Of a DNA stretch of 52,078 nt, positions 1-8,316 are shown one piece after another (within the stretch, counting starts at the first letter, position 1; the number at the start of each line of letters is the position of its first letter). Made by a program: the position numbers and the translations under genes. Source of the stretch: Pseudodesulfovibrio sp. (GTDB lineage: Bacteria; Desulfobacterota; Desulfovibrionia; Desulfovibrionales; Desulfovibrionaceae). The stretch lies in the NCBI RefSeq assembly GCF_028692895.1, contig NZ_JAQUWN010000024.1:1-52078 (forward strand). Direction: 5' to 3'. A model generated the notes under the pieces. The model was not told the DNA's origin. It did no database searches and worked only from the letters and a program-made list of their open reading frames with translations.

Positions 1-32
1 AAGGCCCCGCCGGGTGTCGTTGGCGGGGCCTT
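1..32. terminator. Bidirectional hairpin terminator
   Basis: An 11-bp perfect stem (positions 1-11 with 22-32) closes a 10-nt loop and is followed by a short T-rich run (TTTTCTT) on the plus strand. It lies just downstream of the minus-strand EF-hand gene and would also stop a plus-strand gene entering from the left. The left edge of the window cuts off the flanking bases needed to judge the minus-strand U-tract. Confidence 0.7.
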
Positions 33-57
33 TTCTTCGAAGGGAGCTGCGTGGGGC

Positions 58-624
58 CTAGTGGGCCTTCTGCCAGGCTTCCCATTCCTGCTTGGTGAGC
101 TTGCCGTCCTTGTTGGTATCGGCTTCTTTCATGATGCGTTCGGCGTTGAGCGGGTAGTAGTGGGTGATTTCGGCGGTGATGACGGCCTTGTCGCCATCGC
201 GGTCGATCTGCATGAAGCCCGCGGTGAAGTGGACGCGCTCCAGCGCGAAGTGGATGCACTTGTAGGTGGCCCCGTCGGTCACGTAGTAGACGGACATGGT
301 CTGCTTGCCGGTCAGTTGGCCGAAGTTGTAGCCCGCGTCGCCGTCGGCGAAGTAGATTTTCCCGTCCTCGGGGGAAAAGACGCCGACGAAGCCTTCCCTG
401 TGGAGGGCGCCCTTGGGGTCGAACCAGAGTTTGTAACCCTTGAGCAGCGGGCCCTGCTGGGCGTCGATAATGAAGGCGGCCTGGCCTTCGATGAAGCCGC
501 TTTCTTTGGCGATGGAGCATTTTCCTTTCCAGGTGCCGCGCAGTTCCGGTGCGTCGACAGCCAGGGCCGGGATGGCCATCAGCAGGGTCAGGGCCAGGGT
601 GATGAACAGGGTGAGTCGTTTCAT
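58..624 (-). CDS. Exported EF-hand protein
   Basis: 188 residues. An N-terminal signal peptide (about residues 1-22, ending ALA|VD) predicts export. The middle (about 25-155) is a beta-rich domain I do not recognise; it contains ELRGTWKGKC and FDPKGALHREGF and resembles small lipocalin-like or META-type folds only loosely. The C-terminus holds one complete EF-hand calcium loop, DTNKDGKLTKQE (169-180), with D-N-D-K-E at the coordinating positions; a weaker DRDGDK stretch lies at 141-146. The start is fixed by AAGGAG eight bases upstream. It is divergent from the glycosyltransferase, with 195 bp between the two starts. Calcium binding is a fair family inference; the role is unknown. Confidence 0.85.
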   Translation of the reverse strand: MKRLTLFITLALTLLMAIPALAVDAPELRGTWKGKCSIAKESGFIEGQAAFIIDAQQGPLLKGYKLWFDPKGALHREGFVGVFSPEDGKIYFADGDAGYNFGQLTGKQTMSVYYVTDGATYKCIHFALERVHFTAGFMQIDRDGDKAVITAEITHYYPLNAERIMKEADTNKDGKLTKQEWEAWQKAH

Positions 625-819
625 GAATATCGCTCCTTACTGGTTTTTTTGAGGCAACTATACCGAATGGATGGCCGGACGCCAGTATTAAGTTTCAGAC
701 TTGGGCAAATATATGCACAATCGTGTCCCGCGCGCAACGTCGGGGACGGCGGCGGCTTGACGCGCCGGGCCGGGTTACCTAGGATTCCGCGACCTCGAAA
801 CCAGGACGGAGCAAGCATT

Positions 820-1797
820 TTGCAGCACATCGACAAGGAAAGGATTCGCACCATTCTGCTGTTGCGCACGGACCGCATCGGCGACATGTTTTGCACCACA
901 CCGGCCCTGCGGGCCATTCGCCGGGCCTATCCGGGCGCGCGCATCGACCTGGTGGCCGCGCCGGGCAACGCGGCGGTGGTGCGCGGCAATCCGGACGTCG
1001 ATTCCGTGTCCGTGTTTCCCTTGAAGCGGCTCTGGGCGTGGCCGTGGCATTTCCTCAAGTACCGGCTGCGTCGCTATGACATGGTGGTGGCCCTCAACGG
1101 CCAGTCCCGGACTGCGGCGCGGCTGGCGCGGTTCGTGAAGGCCCCGGTTTGCGTGGGCACCTGGTACCGGGCCACGGCGGGCTATTACAAGGAGACCGTG
1201 CGTTGCCGCGAGGGCGAGCACACCATCGAGTTCCTGTTGCGCGTGGCCGAAGAGCTGGGCTGTGCGGACCTGGACCCGGCCATGGTCTTTCCGGTGTCCG
1301 ACGCGGTGCGCGAGCGCATGGCGGAGCGGTTTCCCCGGCGCGGGGGCAAGCGGCGGGTGGCCATGTTCATCGGCAACGCCAAGAAGGTGGACACGCGCTG
1401 GCCCGAGGACCGCTTTGCGGAGCTGGCCCGGCGGCTGGCGGCGCGGGGCGACGTGGAGGTTTACGTGGTGGCGGGTCCGGGCGACGAGGGGCTGCTGCCG
1501 CCTTTTGCCTGGGGCGAGGACTGCCTGCGCTATCCCGGCGGCGCGCTGGAGGAGCTGGGCGCGTTCCTCGGGACCTGCGACCTGTTCGTGACCAGCTCGT
1601 CGGGGCCCATGCACCTGGCCGCGGCCGTGGACGCGCCCATGGTGGCCATCCTGGCCGACTACACCTACCAGTGCTGGCGGCCGCTCTCGCCGATCCATAC
1701 CATCGTCCATTCCCATCAGCCCGACGTTCAGGTGGGCGCGGTCACCGTGGACCAGGTCCAGGAAGCGGTGGAGCACCGGCTGGACGTCATCGAGTAG
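820..1797 (+). CDS. Glycosyltransferase family 9 (heptosyltransferase-like)
   Basis: 325 residues from a TTG start preceded by AGGACGGA at 803-810; no ATG or GTG lies closer to the conserved N-terminus. The N-terminal motif TILLLRTDRIGDMFCTTPALRAIR and the C-terminal SSSGPMHLAAAVDAPMV are hallmarks of the ADP-heptose:LPS heptosyltransferase superfamily (GT9, GT-B fold). Members transfer heptose or related sugars to LPS core on the inner face of the cytoplasmic membrane. The acceptor cannot be deduced here, since no other core genes lie beside it. The open frame extends far upstream, antisense to the EF-hand gene, and that extension is not coding. Confidence 0.85.
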   Translation: MQHIDKERIRTILLLRTDRIGDMFCTTPALRAIRRAYPGARIDLVAAPGNAAVVRGNPDVDSVSVFPLKRLWAWPWHFLKYRLRRYDMVVALNGQSRTAARLARFVKAPVCVGTWYRATAGYYKETVRCREGEHTIEFLLRVAEELGCADLDPAMVFPVSDAVRERMAERFPRRGGKRRVAMFIGNAKKVDTRWPEDRFAELARRLAARGDVEVYVVAGPGDEGLLPPFAWGEDCLRYPGGALEELGAFLGTCDLFVTSSSGPMHLAAAVDAPMVAILADYTYQCWRPLSPIHTIVHSHQPDVQVGAVTVDQVQEAVEHRLDVIE

Positions 1798-1813
1798 GTT
1801 TTCCGCACAAAAA

Positions 1814-1837
1814 AACGCCGCCCCGAAGGGCGGCGTT
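1814..1837. terminator. Bidirectional terminator between GT9 and trmI
   Basis: A 10-bp perfect stem AACGCCGCCC / GGGCGGCGTT with a CGAA loop (TTCG on the minus strand). The minus strand continues into seven T residues, so it is a strong terminator for trmI. On the plus strand it follows the glycosyltransferase stop by 16 bp with only a weak T-run. Confidence 0.88.
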
Positions 1838-1866
1838 CTCGTTTCATTCGATTGCGGGGGGGGCGG

Positions 1867-2736
1867 CTATTCGTCGCCGTCGCCGTCCGTGCTGTCGCCG
1901 AACTCGTCGGCGTCGGGCAGGTCGGCGTCGTCGTCGGCCGGGAGCGGGGCGGCCTCGGGTTCAAGCTCCGCCGGGGGCTCCATGTAGCGGGCGAAGACCA
2001 GGAAACCGGTGTGGGCCACCATGCGGTCGTCCGGGCGCAGCCGGTCGGCCACGGGCTTCCAGCGGCGGACCAGGATTTCCAGGACCTCCACCTCGGCGAA
2101 GGGTCCGGCCTCCAGCCCGCGCAGCAGGTCGGAAACCTGGTTCACCGTGGGCAGCAGAAAGCCGCACATGGCGCCGGGGATGACCGCAGCCGGGATGGCC
2201 CCCAGGTATTCCCACGGGGTCCGGACGTCCAGGAACAGCGCGTCCGCGCCCGAGTGCAGGAAACCGTCCTCGATGTTGCGGTTGACCTGCTCCACGCGGT
2301 CGGCCAGGCCGACGCGCTCCAGGTTCTTGCCCGCCAGCTTGTAGAAATCCGCCCGCCGCTCGTAGGTGATGACCTTGCCCGTGTCGCCCACGAACCAGGC
2401 CAGGGCCGTGGTCAGCCCGCCCGAGCCCGTGCCGGACTCGATGACCGTGGAGCCGGGGCCGATCCCGAGCTTCATCATCAGGTAGCCGATCTCCTTGGGG
2501 TACATGATCTGGGTCTGGCGCTTCACGCCCTTGATGAGGTCGTGCAGCGTGGGCTTGAGGACCAGGTACGACCGGCCCAGGTGCGTGCGCACGTACTGGC
2601 CGAAACCGGCCTCGGCCACTTCGTCCATGAGCAGCTTGCCGTCGTGCGTGTGCACCTCGGCGCCCGGCTCGAACTTGCGCAGGTAGCGCTTGCCCTTGTT
2701 GCTGATGAGTAAAACGAGCTGTCCGGCTTCGATCAT
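1867..2736 (-). CDS. trmI: tRNA (adenine-N1)-methyltransferase TrmI
   Basis: 289 residues. The protein matches the GCD14/TrmI family: an N-terminal beta domain (KGKRYLRKFEPGAEVHTHDG), then a Rossmann-fold SAM site with VIESGTGSGGLTTALAW (about 99-115) and the acidic YERRADF segment, and LFLDVRTPWEY in place of the usual DLPDPW motif. It methylates A58 (and in some members A57) of the tRNA T-loop using SAM. The C-terminal 30 residues are acidic and low-complexity (PEAAPLPADDDAD), an extra tail of unknown value. It appears monocistronic, ending at a strong terminator. Confidence 0.9.
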   Translation of the reverse strand: MIEAGQLVLLISNKGKRYLRKFEPGAEVHTHDGKLLMDEVAEAGFGQYVRTHLGRSYLVLKPTLHDLIKGVKRQTQIMYPKEIGYLMMKLGIGPGSTVIESGTGSGGLTTALAWFVGDTGKVITYERRADFYKLAGKNLERVGLADRVEQVNRNIEDGFLHSGADALFLDVRTPWEYLGAIPAAVIPGAMCGFLLPTVNQVSDLLRGLEAGPFAEVEVLEILVRRWKPVADRLRPDDRMVAHTGFLVFARYMEPPAELEPEAAPLPADDDADLPDADEFGDSTDGDGDE

Positions 2737-3199
2737 GCCGATCCTCCCAGGTTGAAATCTGAGCCTTCGCTACGGGGGCGGGGCCCGGAAGTCAATGAAA
2801 AAGGTCCCGGCGGCCGTGGTCGGCAGAGTTTCATGCGGGGCACGGTGGACCGGATATTGTTGCGGGCAATCGGAATGTGCGATGGCTCCCTTCGGCCATT
2901 GCCATTGGACGCGGAGGCTGCGGGATTTTAAGGAGGAGAAAAGCGCCCGAGGACGGGCGCGGGAGGTTGCGATGACCGGCAAGTCGGGATTTTGCTGGCT
3001 GGATTTGGTGACGCCCGAGGGCGGGCTGGAGCCTGTGTGCACCGGATGGGTCGGCGAGGTCAAGCTGGCGCTGTGGATCTGGATGTCGGTGCTGGCCGGG
3101 ATGGGGATTTCGAGCTTGCAGTAGTCCGCAAGGCACAGGCTATCATTGACGCCGACGCCCGGCAGGCCCTACGTTGCGGTAAACCGGCGAAAGGTGGAC
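2737..3199. other. Gene-poor gap between trmI and the K+ channel
   Basis: 463 bp between divergent genes. It should hold the trmI promoter on the minus strand and the channel promoter on the plus strand; no convincing -35/-10 pair stands out. The only possible gene is the small plus-strand reading frame at 2972-3124. No repeat or terminator is obvious. Confidence 0.5.
2972..3124 (+). CDS. Possible small membrane protein (50 aa)
   Basis: Begins MTGKSGFCWLD and ends in a hydrophobic segment (VKLALWIWMSVLAGMGISSL) that could span or lie in a membrane. The ATG is preceded by GGGAGG at 2961-2966, a well-placed Shine-Dalgarno. It lies 76 bp before the K+ channel on the same strand and might be co-transcribed. 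No family is recognised. In DNA of this GC content a chance frame of this length is common, so confidence is low. Confidence 0.3.
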   Translation: MTGKSGFCWLDLVTPEGGLEPVCTGWVGEVKLALWIWMSVLAGMGISSLQ

Positions 3200-4375
3200 A
3201 TGACGGCCCAGCTCAAGCTCGCGGCGGCCCCGGTGGTCCGGTGGTGCCGCACTCCATTCGGGAAACTGACCCTGCTCATCTCGGGCATGCTCGCCTTCGG
3301 CACGGGCGGGTACTGGTTTTTCGAGTTTCACCCCGAGGGCGACGCCTCGGATCTGTTCGGCTCCCTGTGGTGGACGGTGGTGACGCTGACCACGGTGGGG
3401 TACGGCGACATGGTTCCCTCGACCACGGGCGGCCGGATCATGGGCTTGTTCGTGATGATCTGCGGCATCGGGCTGGTGTCCACCCTGACCGGCAACATGG
3501 CCTCCATGCTGGTGGAGCGCAAGGCCAGAAAACGCAAGGGGCTGCTCAAGGTGAACCTGTCGAACCACGTGGTCATCGTGGGCTGGAACGATTTCGGCCC
3601 GGAGTTGGTGGGGGCGCTGCGCGACAACGGGGTGCTCGGTGTGAGCGCGTCGCAGTTGGTGCTGGTCAACGGACTGGGGGCCGACGAGCGCGAGTCCGTG
3701 GCCTTCCGCCTGGACATGGGCGACCGGCTCCATTTCGTCTGGGGGACCATCACCCAGGAGAGCGTCCTGCAGAAGGCGCGGCCGGACCGGGCCAAGGTGG
3801 TCTACCTGCTCTCCCAGCGCGGGACGCTGGCCCCCAAGGACGCGGACCAGGAGACGCTCTACGCCGCCCTGGCCCTGCGCGAGCTCGCGCCCCGGGTGCC
3901 GCTCTACGGCGAGGCGGCCCAGCCCGAGAACCGCAAGCACCTGCTGCGGGCCGGGGTCAACGAGATCCTGGTGCGCGGCGAGCTGACCAGCCTGGTCCTC
4001 GGGCTGATGGGGGCCAACCCGTCCATGTGGACCTTCCTCCAGGAACTCCTGGGGGTGCGCGGAAGCAACCACCTGCAATTCCACACTCTTTCCGGTGAAG
4101 AGCGGCTGCTCGACTGGGGCGGGCTCATGGCCCGGTTCCGCAGCGACGGGCGGCTGCCCCTGGCTCTGTGCCAGTTGAGCAAGCAGCTTTCCCTGGAGGA
4201 CGTGCTCGATCCGGGCTCGGCCCTGGACCAGTTCATCCTCGAATTGTTCGAGTCCTCGGGCCAGGACACGTCTCTGGGCGACATGGGCCCGCGCGTGCTG
4301 GCCAATCCGCCGGACCAGCAGAAGCTCGAAGGGTATGACGCGGTCCTCTACCTCAAGCCGGGAGAGGCGCGATGA
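3200..4375 (+). CDS. Two-TM potassium channel with TrkA-N (RCK) domain
   Basis: 391 residues. TM1 is about 23-41, followed by a pore helix and the K+ selectivity filter TVGYGD (65-70), then TM2 about 78-97. A cytoplasmic TrkA-N/RCK region follows (NHVVIVGWNDFGPELVG, from about 120), then a C-terminal extension of about 150 residues that I cannot assign. The family conducts K+, gated by ligand binding to the RCK ring. I chose the ATG at 3200 because the pore domain starts directly after it; the ATG 18 codons upstream adds a non-conserved tail. The stop overlaps the next start (ATGA), coupling it to a cyclic-nucleotide-binding protein. Confidence 0.85.
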   Translation: MTAQLKLAAAPVVRWCRTPFGKLTLLISGMLAFGTGGYWFFEFHPEGDASDLFGSLWWTVVTLTTVGYGDMVPSTTGGRIMGLFVMICGIGLVSTLTGNMASMLVERKARKRKGLLKVNLSNHVVIVGWNDFGPELVGALRDNGVLGVSASQLVLVNGLGADERESVAFRLDMGDRLHFVWGTITQESVLQKARPDRAKVVYLLSQRGTLAPKDADQETLYAALALRELAPRVPLYGEAAQPENRKHLLRAGVNEILVRGELTSLVLGLMGANPSMWTFLQELLGVRGSNHLQFHTLSGEERLLDWGGLMARFRSDGRLPLALCQLSKQLSLEDVLDPGSALDQFILELFESSGQDTSLGDMGPRVLANPPDQQKLEGYDAVLYLKPGEAR

Positions 4376-4896
4376 ACCTGGGCGACGTCGGCTGGGAGTC
4401 CATCTCCCTGTTCAAGGATCTGACCCCGGACATGCTGGAGAAGGTGAAACCCCTCTTCGACGTGCGCGGGGTGGAGGCGGGCCGGAACCTGGTGAGCGAG
4501 GGCGAGCCGGGCGACGAGATGTTCATCCTGATCCGGGGCCAGGTGCGCATCACCAAGTCCATGCTGCTGGGGGGCATGAACCTGCCCATCATGGAGGCGG
4601 GCGACCCGCGCAAGGTCCTGGCCACCCTGGACGAGCGCGACTACCCCATCTTCGGCGAGATCGCTCTGGTTGACCGGGACATCCGCTCGGCCACGGTCCA
4701 GGTGCTGAGCGACGCCGAGTTCCTGGTCACGGACCGCGACCGCTTCTTCGCCCTGGTGGAGCGCGAGCCCGGGGTGGGCGCGAGGCTGATCCTGGCCCTG
4801 GCCCGGCGCATGGCCCGGACGGTGCGCCACGGCAACGCCGAGCTGGTCAAGGTCTCGACGGCCCTGGCCCTTGCCCTCTCCCGCCACACCCGCTAG
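4372..4896 (+). CDS. Stand-alone cyclic-nucleotide-binding (cNMP) domain protein
   Basis: 174 residues. A Crp-like cNMP fold spans about 10-150: FKDLTPDMLEKVKPLFDVRGVEAG, the GEPGDEMFILIRGQVRI turn, and the phosphate-binding cassette region FGEIALVDRDIRSATVQ. FGEIAL with R-S-A-T is the typical signature for binding the cyclic phosphate. No DNA-binding helix-turn-helix follows; the last 25 residues are helical. The start overlaps the channel stop by four bases, so the two are translationally coupled. I infer a separate sensory subunit for the channel; which nucleotide binds (cAMP, cGMP, c-di-nucleotide) is not decidable from sequence. Confidence 0.8.
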   Translation: MNLGDVGWESISLFKDLTPDMLEKVKPLFDVRGVEAGRNLVSEGEPGDEMFILIRGQVRITKSMLLGGMNLPIMEAGDPRKVLATLDERDYPIFGEIALVDRDIRSATVQVLSDAEFLVTDRDRFFALVEREPGVGARLILALARRMARTVRHGNAELVKVSTALALALSRHTR

Positions 4897-5022
4897 CAGG
4901 CTGTTCCAAAACGGCGATCTGCTTCGTCGCTGCAAAGGGTTCAAACCCTCGCGTACGGGAAGTACGCTTCGGGCTTGAACCCTTTTTGCTCCTCGCATCT
5001 CACCATTTTGGAACAGCCTGCT
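4895..5022. repeat. Long palindromic intergenic element, copy 1
   Basis: 128-bp element with perfect 17-bp ends (4895-4911 and 5006-5022). An inner stem pairs GCAAAGGGTTCAA with TTGAACCCTTTTTGC, and the tip is GCGTAC-GGGAA-GTACGC. It sits between the convergent cNMP gene and a sensor kinase and includes the last two bases of the cNMP stop codon. A second copy is at 9266-9393. It may act as a transcript-end hairpin for both neighbours. Confidence 0.88.
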
Positions 5023-5141
5023 TCTACGGCGAGGGTTTGGCTTGGACGCGTGGGCGGGCTTGGACGTCGGCTTTGCCTGCGCCCCGCAGGGGTGGGCCTC
5101 GCGGGGCTTTCCCCGCGTTGTTTCGCCGCGTCTTGCCGCGC

Positions 5142-7421
5142 TTAGCGGGGCAGGATGACCGTCACGCCGGTGCTGCCGGGCTGGCTGGCGTCCAGGAGGA
5201 TGTCGCCGCCGTGGGTGCGGGCGATGAGCCGGGCCGAGTAGGTGCCCAGGCCGGTGCCGGAGTTGCGGCCCGCGGTGACGTATTTCCCGAAGAAGGTGTC
5301 GCGGATGGCGTGCGGGACCTCGCCCTGGTTGCGGATGGTGATGGACAGGACCTTGTCCCCGGCCAGGGTGACGGTCACGGTGCCGCCGTCGGGCGAGGCG
5401 ATGAGCGCGTTGCGCATCAGGTTGCCCAGCAGGGAGCGGAAGAGCGGGGGATCGACCCTGGCCGGGAAACGGTCCTTTTCGATTCCCGCGATCTCGATGC
5501 CCAGGCTGACGCCCTTGTCCCGGATCAGGGACAGGGATTCCGCCCGGATTTCCTCCAGCACCGCCAGCACGTCCACGGTTTCGAGCTCCAGCCGGTAGTC
5601 GCCCTGCTCCATTTTGTGCAGGCTGAGCGAGCTGTTGATGTGGCGGAGCATGTCCCGGCCCGCCTTTCCCACGATGTCGAGGAGCCGGTCCTGGTCCGGG
5701 GTGAGGCCGCCCATGCGCCGGATCTCCTCCGGCAGCCCGATGACCGCGCCGAGCGGGGTCTTGAGGTCGTGGCGGGCCATGCGCTCCACATCCTCGCGCA
5801 GGGCTTCGGCCAGCTTGCGGTCGGTGATGTCCCGGCCCACGCCCAGGATGCCGATGACCTGGCCGCCGTCGTTCAGCATGGGGCCCAGCCGGGTCTCCAG
5901 CCACAGGGTCGAGCCGTCGGCGCAGAGGAACTCCAGGTCCAGGATGGCGGAGCGCATTCCCTGGTCCGGCTGTTCGCGCAGCCGCTCCGCCGTGTCCAGG
6001 AAACGGACGCGGGAGGCGGGCTTGAGGGAGTCGGCCAGGGGGCGGCCCAGGACCTCGGTCCGGCGGACCCCGCGCGCCACCTCGTCGGACGGGCTGGCGA
6101 AGGTGTAGCGCAGGTCCGCGTCCAGGCCGAAGATGACGTCCGTGACGTTCTCGGCCAGGAGCCGGTACTGGCGCTCGCGTCGGCGCAGGGCTTCCTCCAT
6201 GAACTTGCGGTCCGTGATGTCCGTGCCCACGGAGAGGATGCCGGCCAGGCGGCCGGAGGCGTCCAGAACCGGCTCGTGGGTCCAGGCGATCCACACCGCC
6301 TCGCCGCTGCGGCGCAGGGTGAGGAACTCCCGGAACGGGATGGCGGACGGGTTTTCCAGCAGCCGGCCCAGGCGGCGGCCCAGGGCCTCGCCCGCCGGGG
6401 AGCCGGGCGGGACCAGGGTCCCCACCAGCGGTCGGCCGGTCAGTTCGCCGGGGCCGTAGCCGTAGAAGGTCTCGGCGTATTCGTTGCAATAGGTGATGGC
6501 CCCTTCGGCGTTGAGGCGCAGGACGATGCTCCGGGCGTGGGCCATGAGGCGGCGGAACTCGTCGCGTTCGCGCAGCCTGCCCGAGAGCTGGCTGAGGGTG
6601 GCGAAGACGAGCCCGGCCACGAGCAGGGCGGCCCCGCCCCCGCCGTAGAGGATGATGGGCCGGTTGGGGGAGAGCCCCCAGCCCCCGGCCGGGACGGCCG
6701 CCGCCTGCCACCCCCCGCCCGGCGCCGGCACGGGCAGCAGCACCGGGCGCTGGTCGAAGACGGATTGGGGGCCGAACAGCTCGCTCCGTTCCCCGGCGGC
6801 GGGGCTCGGGACCCGCAGGGCGATCCGCAGGTCCGGGAGCGGGTTGGTTAGCCCGGCTTCGCGGAACAGGGTGGGGGCGTCGATGACCAGGAGGGCCAGG
6901 CCCCAGTCTCCCCGGCCGCCTTCCAGGAAGACCGGGGCGGCCGCCAGGATGGTCCCGGCGGAGTCCGGGGAGGGCAGGGGCGCGGCCACCCGCAACTGCC
7001 GGGTGCGCTGGACCCTCGCCGCCAGGGCGCGGACGGCCTCCCGCCCGTCGGCGGGCAGCTCGCGGTGCATCCAGCGGGCGGACGCTTCGGGCGGAAAGGT
7101 GTGGCTGACGACGTTCTTGCGGGCCAGGGCGGCCAGCCGGATGCCGTCCACCCCGGCGGTCAGTCCCTCGGCCAGGGTGGCGAAGGACCGGGCGTCCAGG
7201 TCCGGCTTCAGCCGGGCGTAGGTGGTCAGCGCCTTCAGGACGTTCAGCCGGGTGAGCAGGGCGTTCTCCAGCCCGCTCCGGACGGCGGTGAGCCGTCCCA
7301 GGGCGGCTAGCCGGGATTTTTGCTCGAAGTTCTGCTGGTCCACGAACAGGCCCGCCACGAGGCCGGCGGCCAGGATCAGGGCCACGGCGAGGGGGACGAG
7401 CTGGAACTGCTGCTTGGTCAT
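5142..7421 (-). CDS. Membrane-bound PAS sensor histidine kinase
   Basis: 759 residues. TM1 is about 7-27, a periplasmic sensor region (CHASE-like) spans about 28-252, and TM2 is about 256-278. Two cytoplasmic PAS domains follow (about 292-403 and 418-532, both ending in the DITDRK linker). The dimerisation helix has H551 (MARHDLKTPLG). The ATP-binding domain shows the N box NLMRNAL (667-673) and the G box SGTGLGTYSARLI (721-733); the usual DxGxG box is replaced by NQGEVP. No receiver domain is attached. It autophosphorylates H551 and passes phosphate to a regulator not found nearby. The sensed signal is unknown. It converges on the cNMP gene across the palindromic element. Confidence 0.88.
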   Translation of the reverse strand: MTKQQFQLVPLAVALILAAGLVAGLFVDQQNFEQKSRLAALGRLTAVRSGLENALLTRLNVLKALTTYARLKPDLDARSFATLAEGLTAGVDGIRLAALARKNVVSHTFPPEASARWMHRELPADGREAVRALAARVQRTRQLRVAAPLPSPDSAGTILAAAPVFLEGGRGDWGLALLVIDAPTLFREAGLTNPLPDLRIALRVPSPAAGERSELFGPQSVFDQRPVLLPVPAPGGGWQAAAVPAGGWGLSPNRPIILYGGGGAALLVAGLVFATLSQLSGRLRERDEFRRLMAHARSIVLRLNAEGAITYCNEYAETFYGYGPGELTGRPLVGTLVPPGSPAGEALGRRLGRLLENPSAIPFREFLTLRRSGEAVWIAWTHEPVLDASGRLAGILSVGTDITDRKFMEEALRRRERQYRLLAENVTDVIFGLDADLRYTFASPSDEVARGVRRTEVLGRPLADSLKPASRVRFLDTAERLREQPDQGMRSAILDLEFLCADGSTLWLETRLGPMLNDGGQVIGILGVGRDITDRKLAEALREDVERMARHDLKTPLGAVIGLPEEIRRMGGLTPDQDRLLDIVGKAGRDMLRHINSSLSLHKMEQGDYRLELETVDVLAVLEEIRAESLSLIRDKGVSLGIEIAGIEKDRFPARVDPPLFRSLLGNLMRNALIASPDGGTVTVTLAGDKVLSITIRNQGEVPHAIRDTFFGKYVTAGRNSGTGLGTYSARLIARTHGGDILLDASQPGSTGVTVILPR

Positions 7422-7532
7422 GGGCGGCGTCCGGTTGCAGGGGAAAAGGATATCGGATGCCAGCTATAGCATGGCGGAAAGAAGAGGGGAATGATAATGC
7501 CGCCCGGCGAGGGTCTTGGACGTTCCTGCCGG

Positions 7533-8306
7533 TCAGTCGGCCATGCCGCCGCACTCCACCTCGTCGATGAACAGGTCCACCAGGTCCGGGTCCAGTGCGG
7601 TCCCGGCCAGGGCGCCGAGGATGGACAGGGCCTCCTGGGGCGTCTTGCCGCGCTGGTAGGGGCGGTTGGTGGTCATGGCGTCGAAGCAGTCGGCCACGGA
7701 GAGGATGCGCGCGCCCAGCGGAATCTCGTCGCCGCTCAGGCCGCGCGGGTAGCCCCGGCCGTCCATGCGCTCGTGGTGGGCGAAGACGTAGTCCAGGGCC
7801 GGGCCCAGGAAGTCGAGGTTGCGCAGGATGTCGTATCCCCACTGGGGGTGGCTGCGGATCTCCAGCAGCATGTCCTTGTTGAGCCGCGTGTCCTCGTTGG
7901 AGAAGACGTGGTCGGAGAAGCCGATCTTGCCGATGTCGTGCAGGATGCCCGCGATGCGGATGCGCTCCACCTCGTCCGGGGCCAGGCCCAGTCGGAGGGC
8001 CATACGCTCGGCATAGACGCCCACGCGCTCGCCGTGGCCCTCGGTGTAGGCGTCGCGTGCGGCCAGGGCCCCGGCCACGGCCGTGACCGTGTTCAGGGTG
8101 TCGGACTTGATCCGCTCGTTGAGTTGCTCCAGGTGGAATTCCCTGGCCTCGATCCTGACCATCATCAGCCCCACGGCCTCGGCCAGCTCCTGGATTTCCG
8201 GCGGATAGCCGGGGCCGGTCAGCTCCAGGATTTCGTCGGAATACTTCCCCGCCGCGATCTCCTTGATGATGCGGATCAGCTCCACCCGTCCCTCCAGCCA
8301 GGCCAC
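7533..8306 (-). CDS. HD-GYP domain c-di-GMP phosphodiesterase
   Basis: 257 residues from a GTG start with AGGAG nine bases upstream. An N-terminal helical region (1-70) precedes a complete HD-GYP domain: the TEGHGERVGVYAERMA metal-site helix, ILHDIGKIG (HD pair), HHERMDGRGYPRGL (GYP motif) and ARILSVADCFDAMT. This family hydrolyses cyclic di-GMP, lowering the signal that favours surface attachment. It begins 10 bp after the stop of the NmrA-family gene, so the two look co-transcribed, an unusual pairing of a redox enzyme with second-messenger breakdown. It has no receiver or membrane segment. Confidence 0.88.
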   Translation of the reverse strand: MAWLEGRVELIRIIKEIAAGKYSDEILELTGPGYPPEIQELAEAVGLMMVRIEAREFHLEQLNERIKSDTLNTVTAVAGALAARDAYTEGHGERVGVYAERMALRLGLAPDEVERIRIAGILHDIGKIGFSDHVFSNEDTRLNKDMLLEIRSHPQWGYDILRNLDFLGPALDYVFAHHERMDGRGYPRGLSGDEIPLGARILSVADCFDAMTTNRPYQRGKTPQEALSILGALAGTALDPDLVDLFIDEVECGGMAD

Positions 8307-8316
8307 GGGAAGGCTC

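Noticed and set aside
4920-4990. GGGTTCAAACCC in palindrome copy 1 as a tRNA T-arm
   Set aside because: The second copy does not keep the pairing, and there is no acceptor stem, D-arm or anticodon arm around it.
4348-7842. Minus-strand open frame of more than 1100 codons across three genes and the palindromic element
   Set aside because: It is Arg/Pro/Gly-rich shadow sequence. The cNMP, kinase and HD-GYP genes account for the region in other frames.
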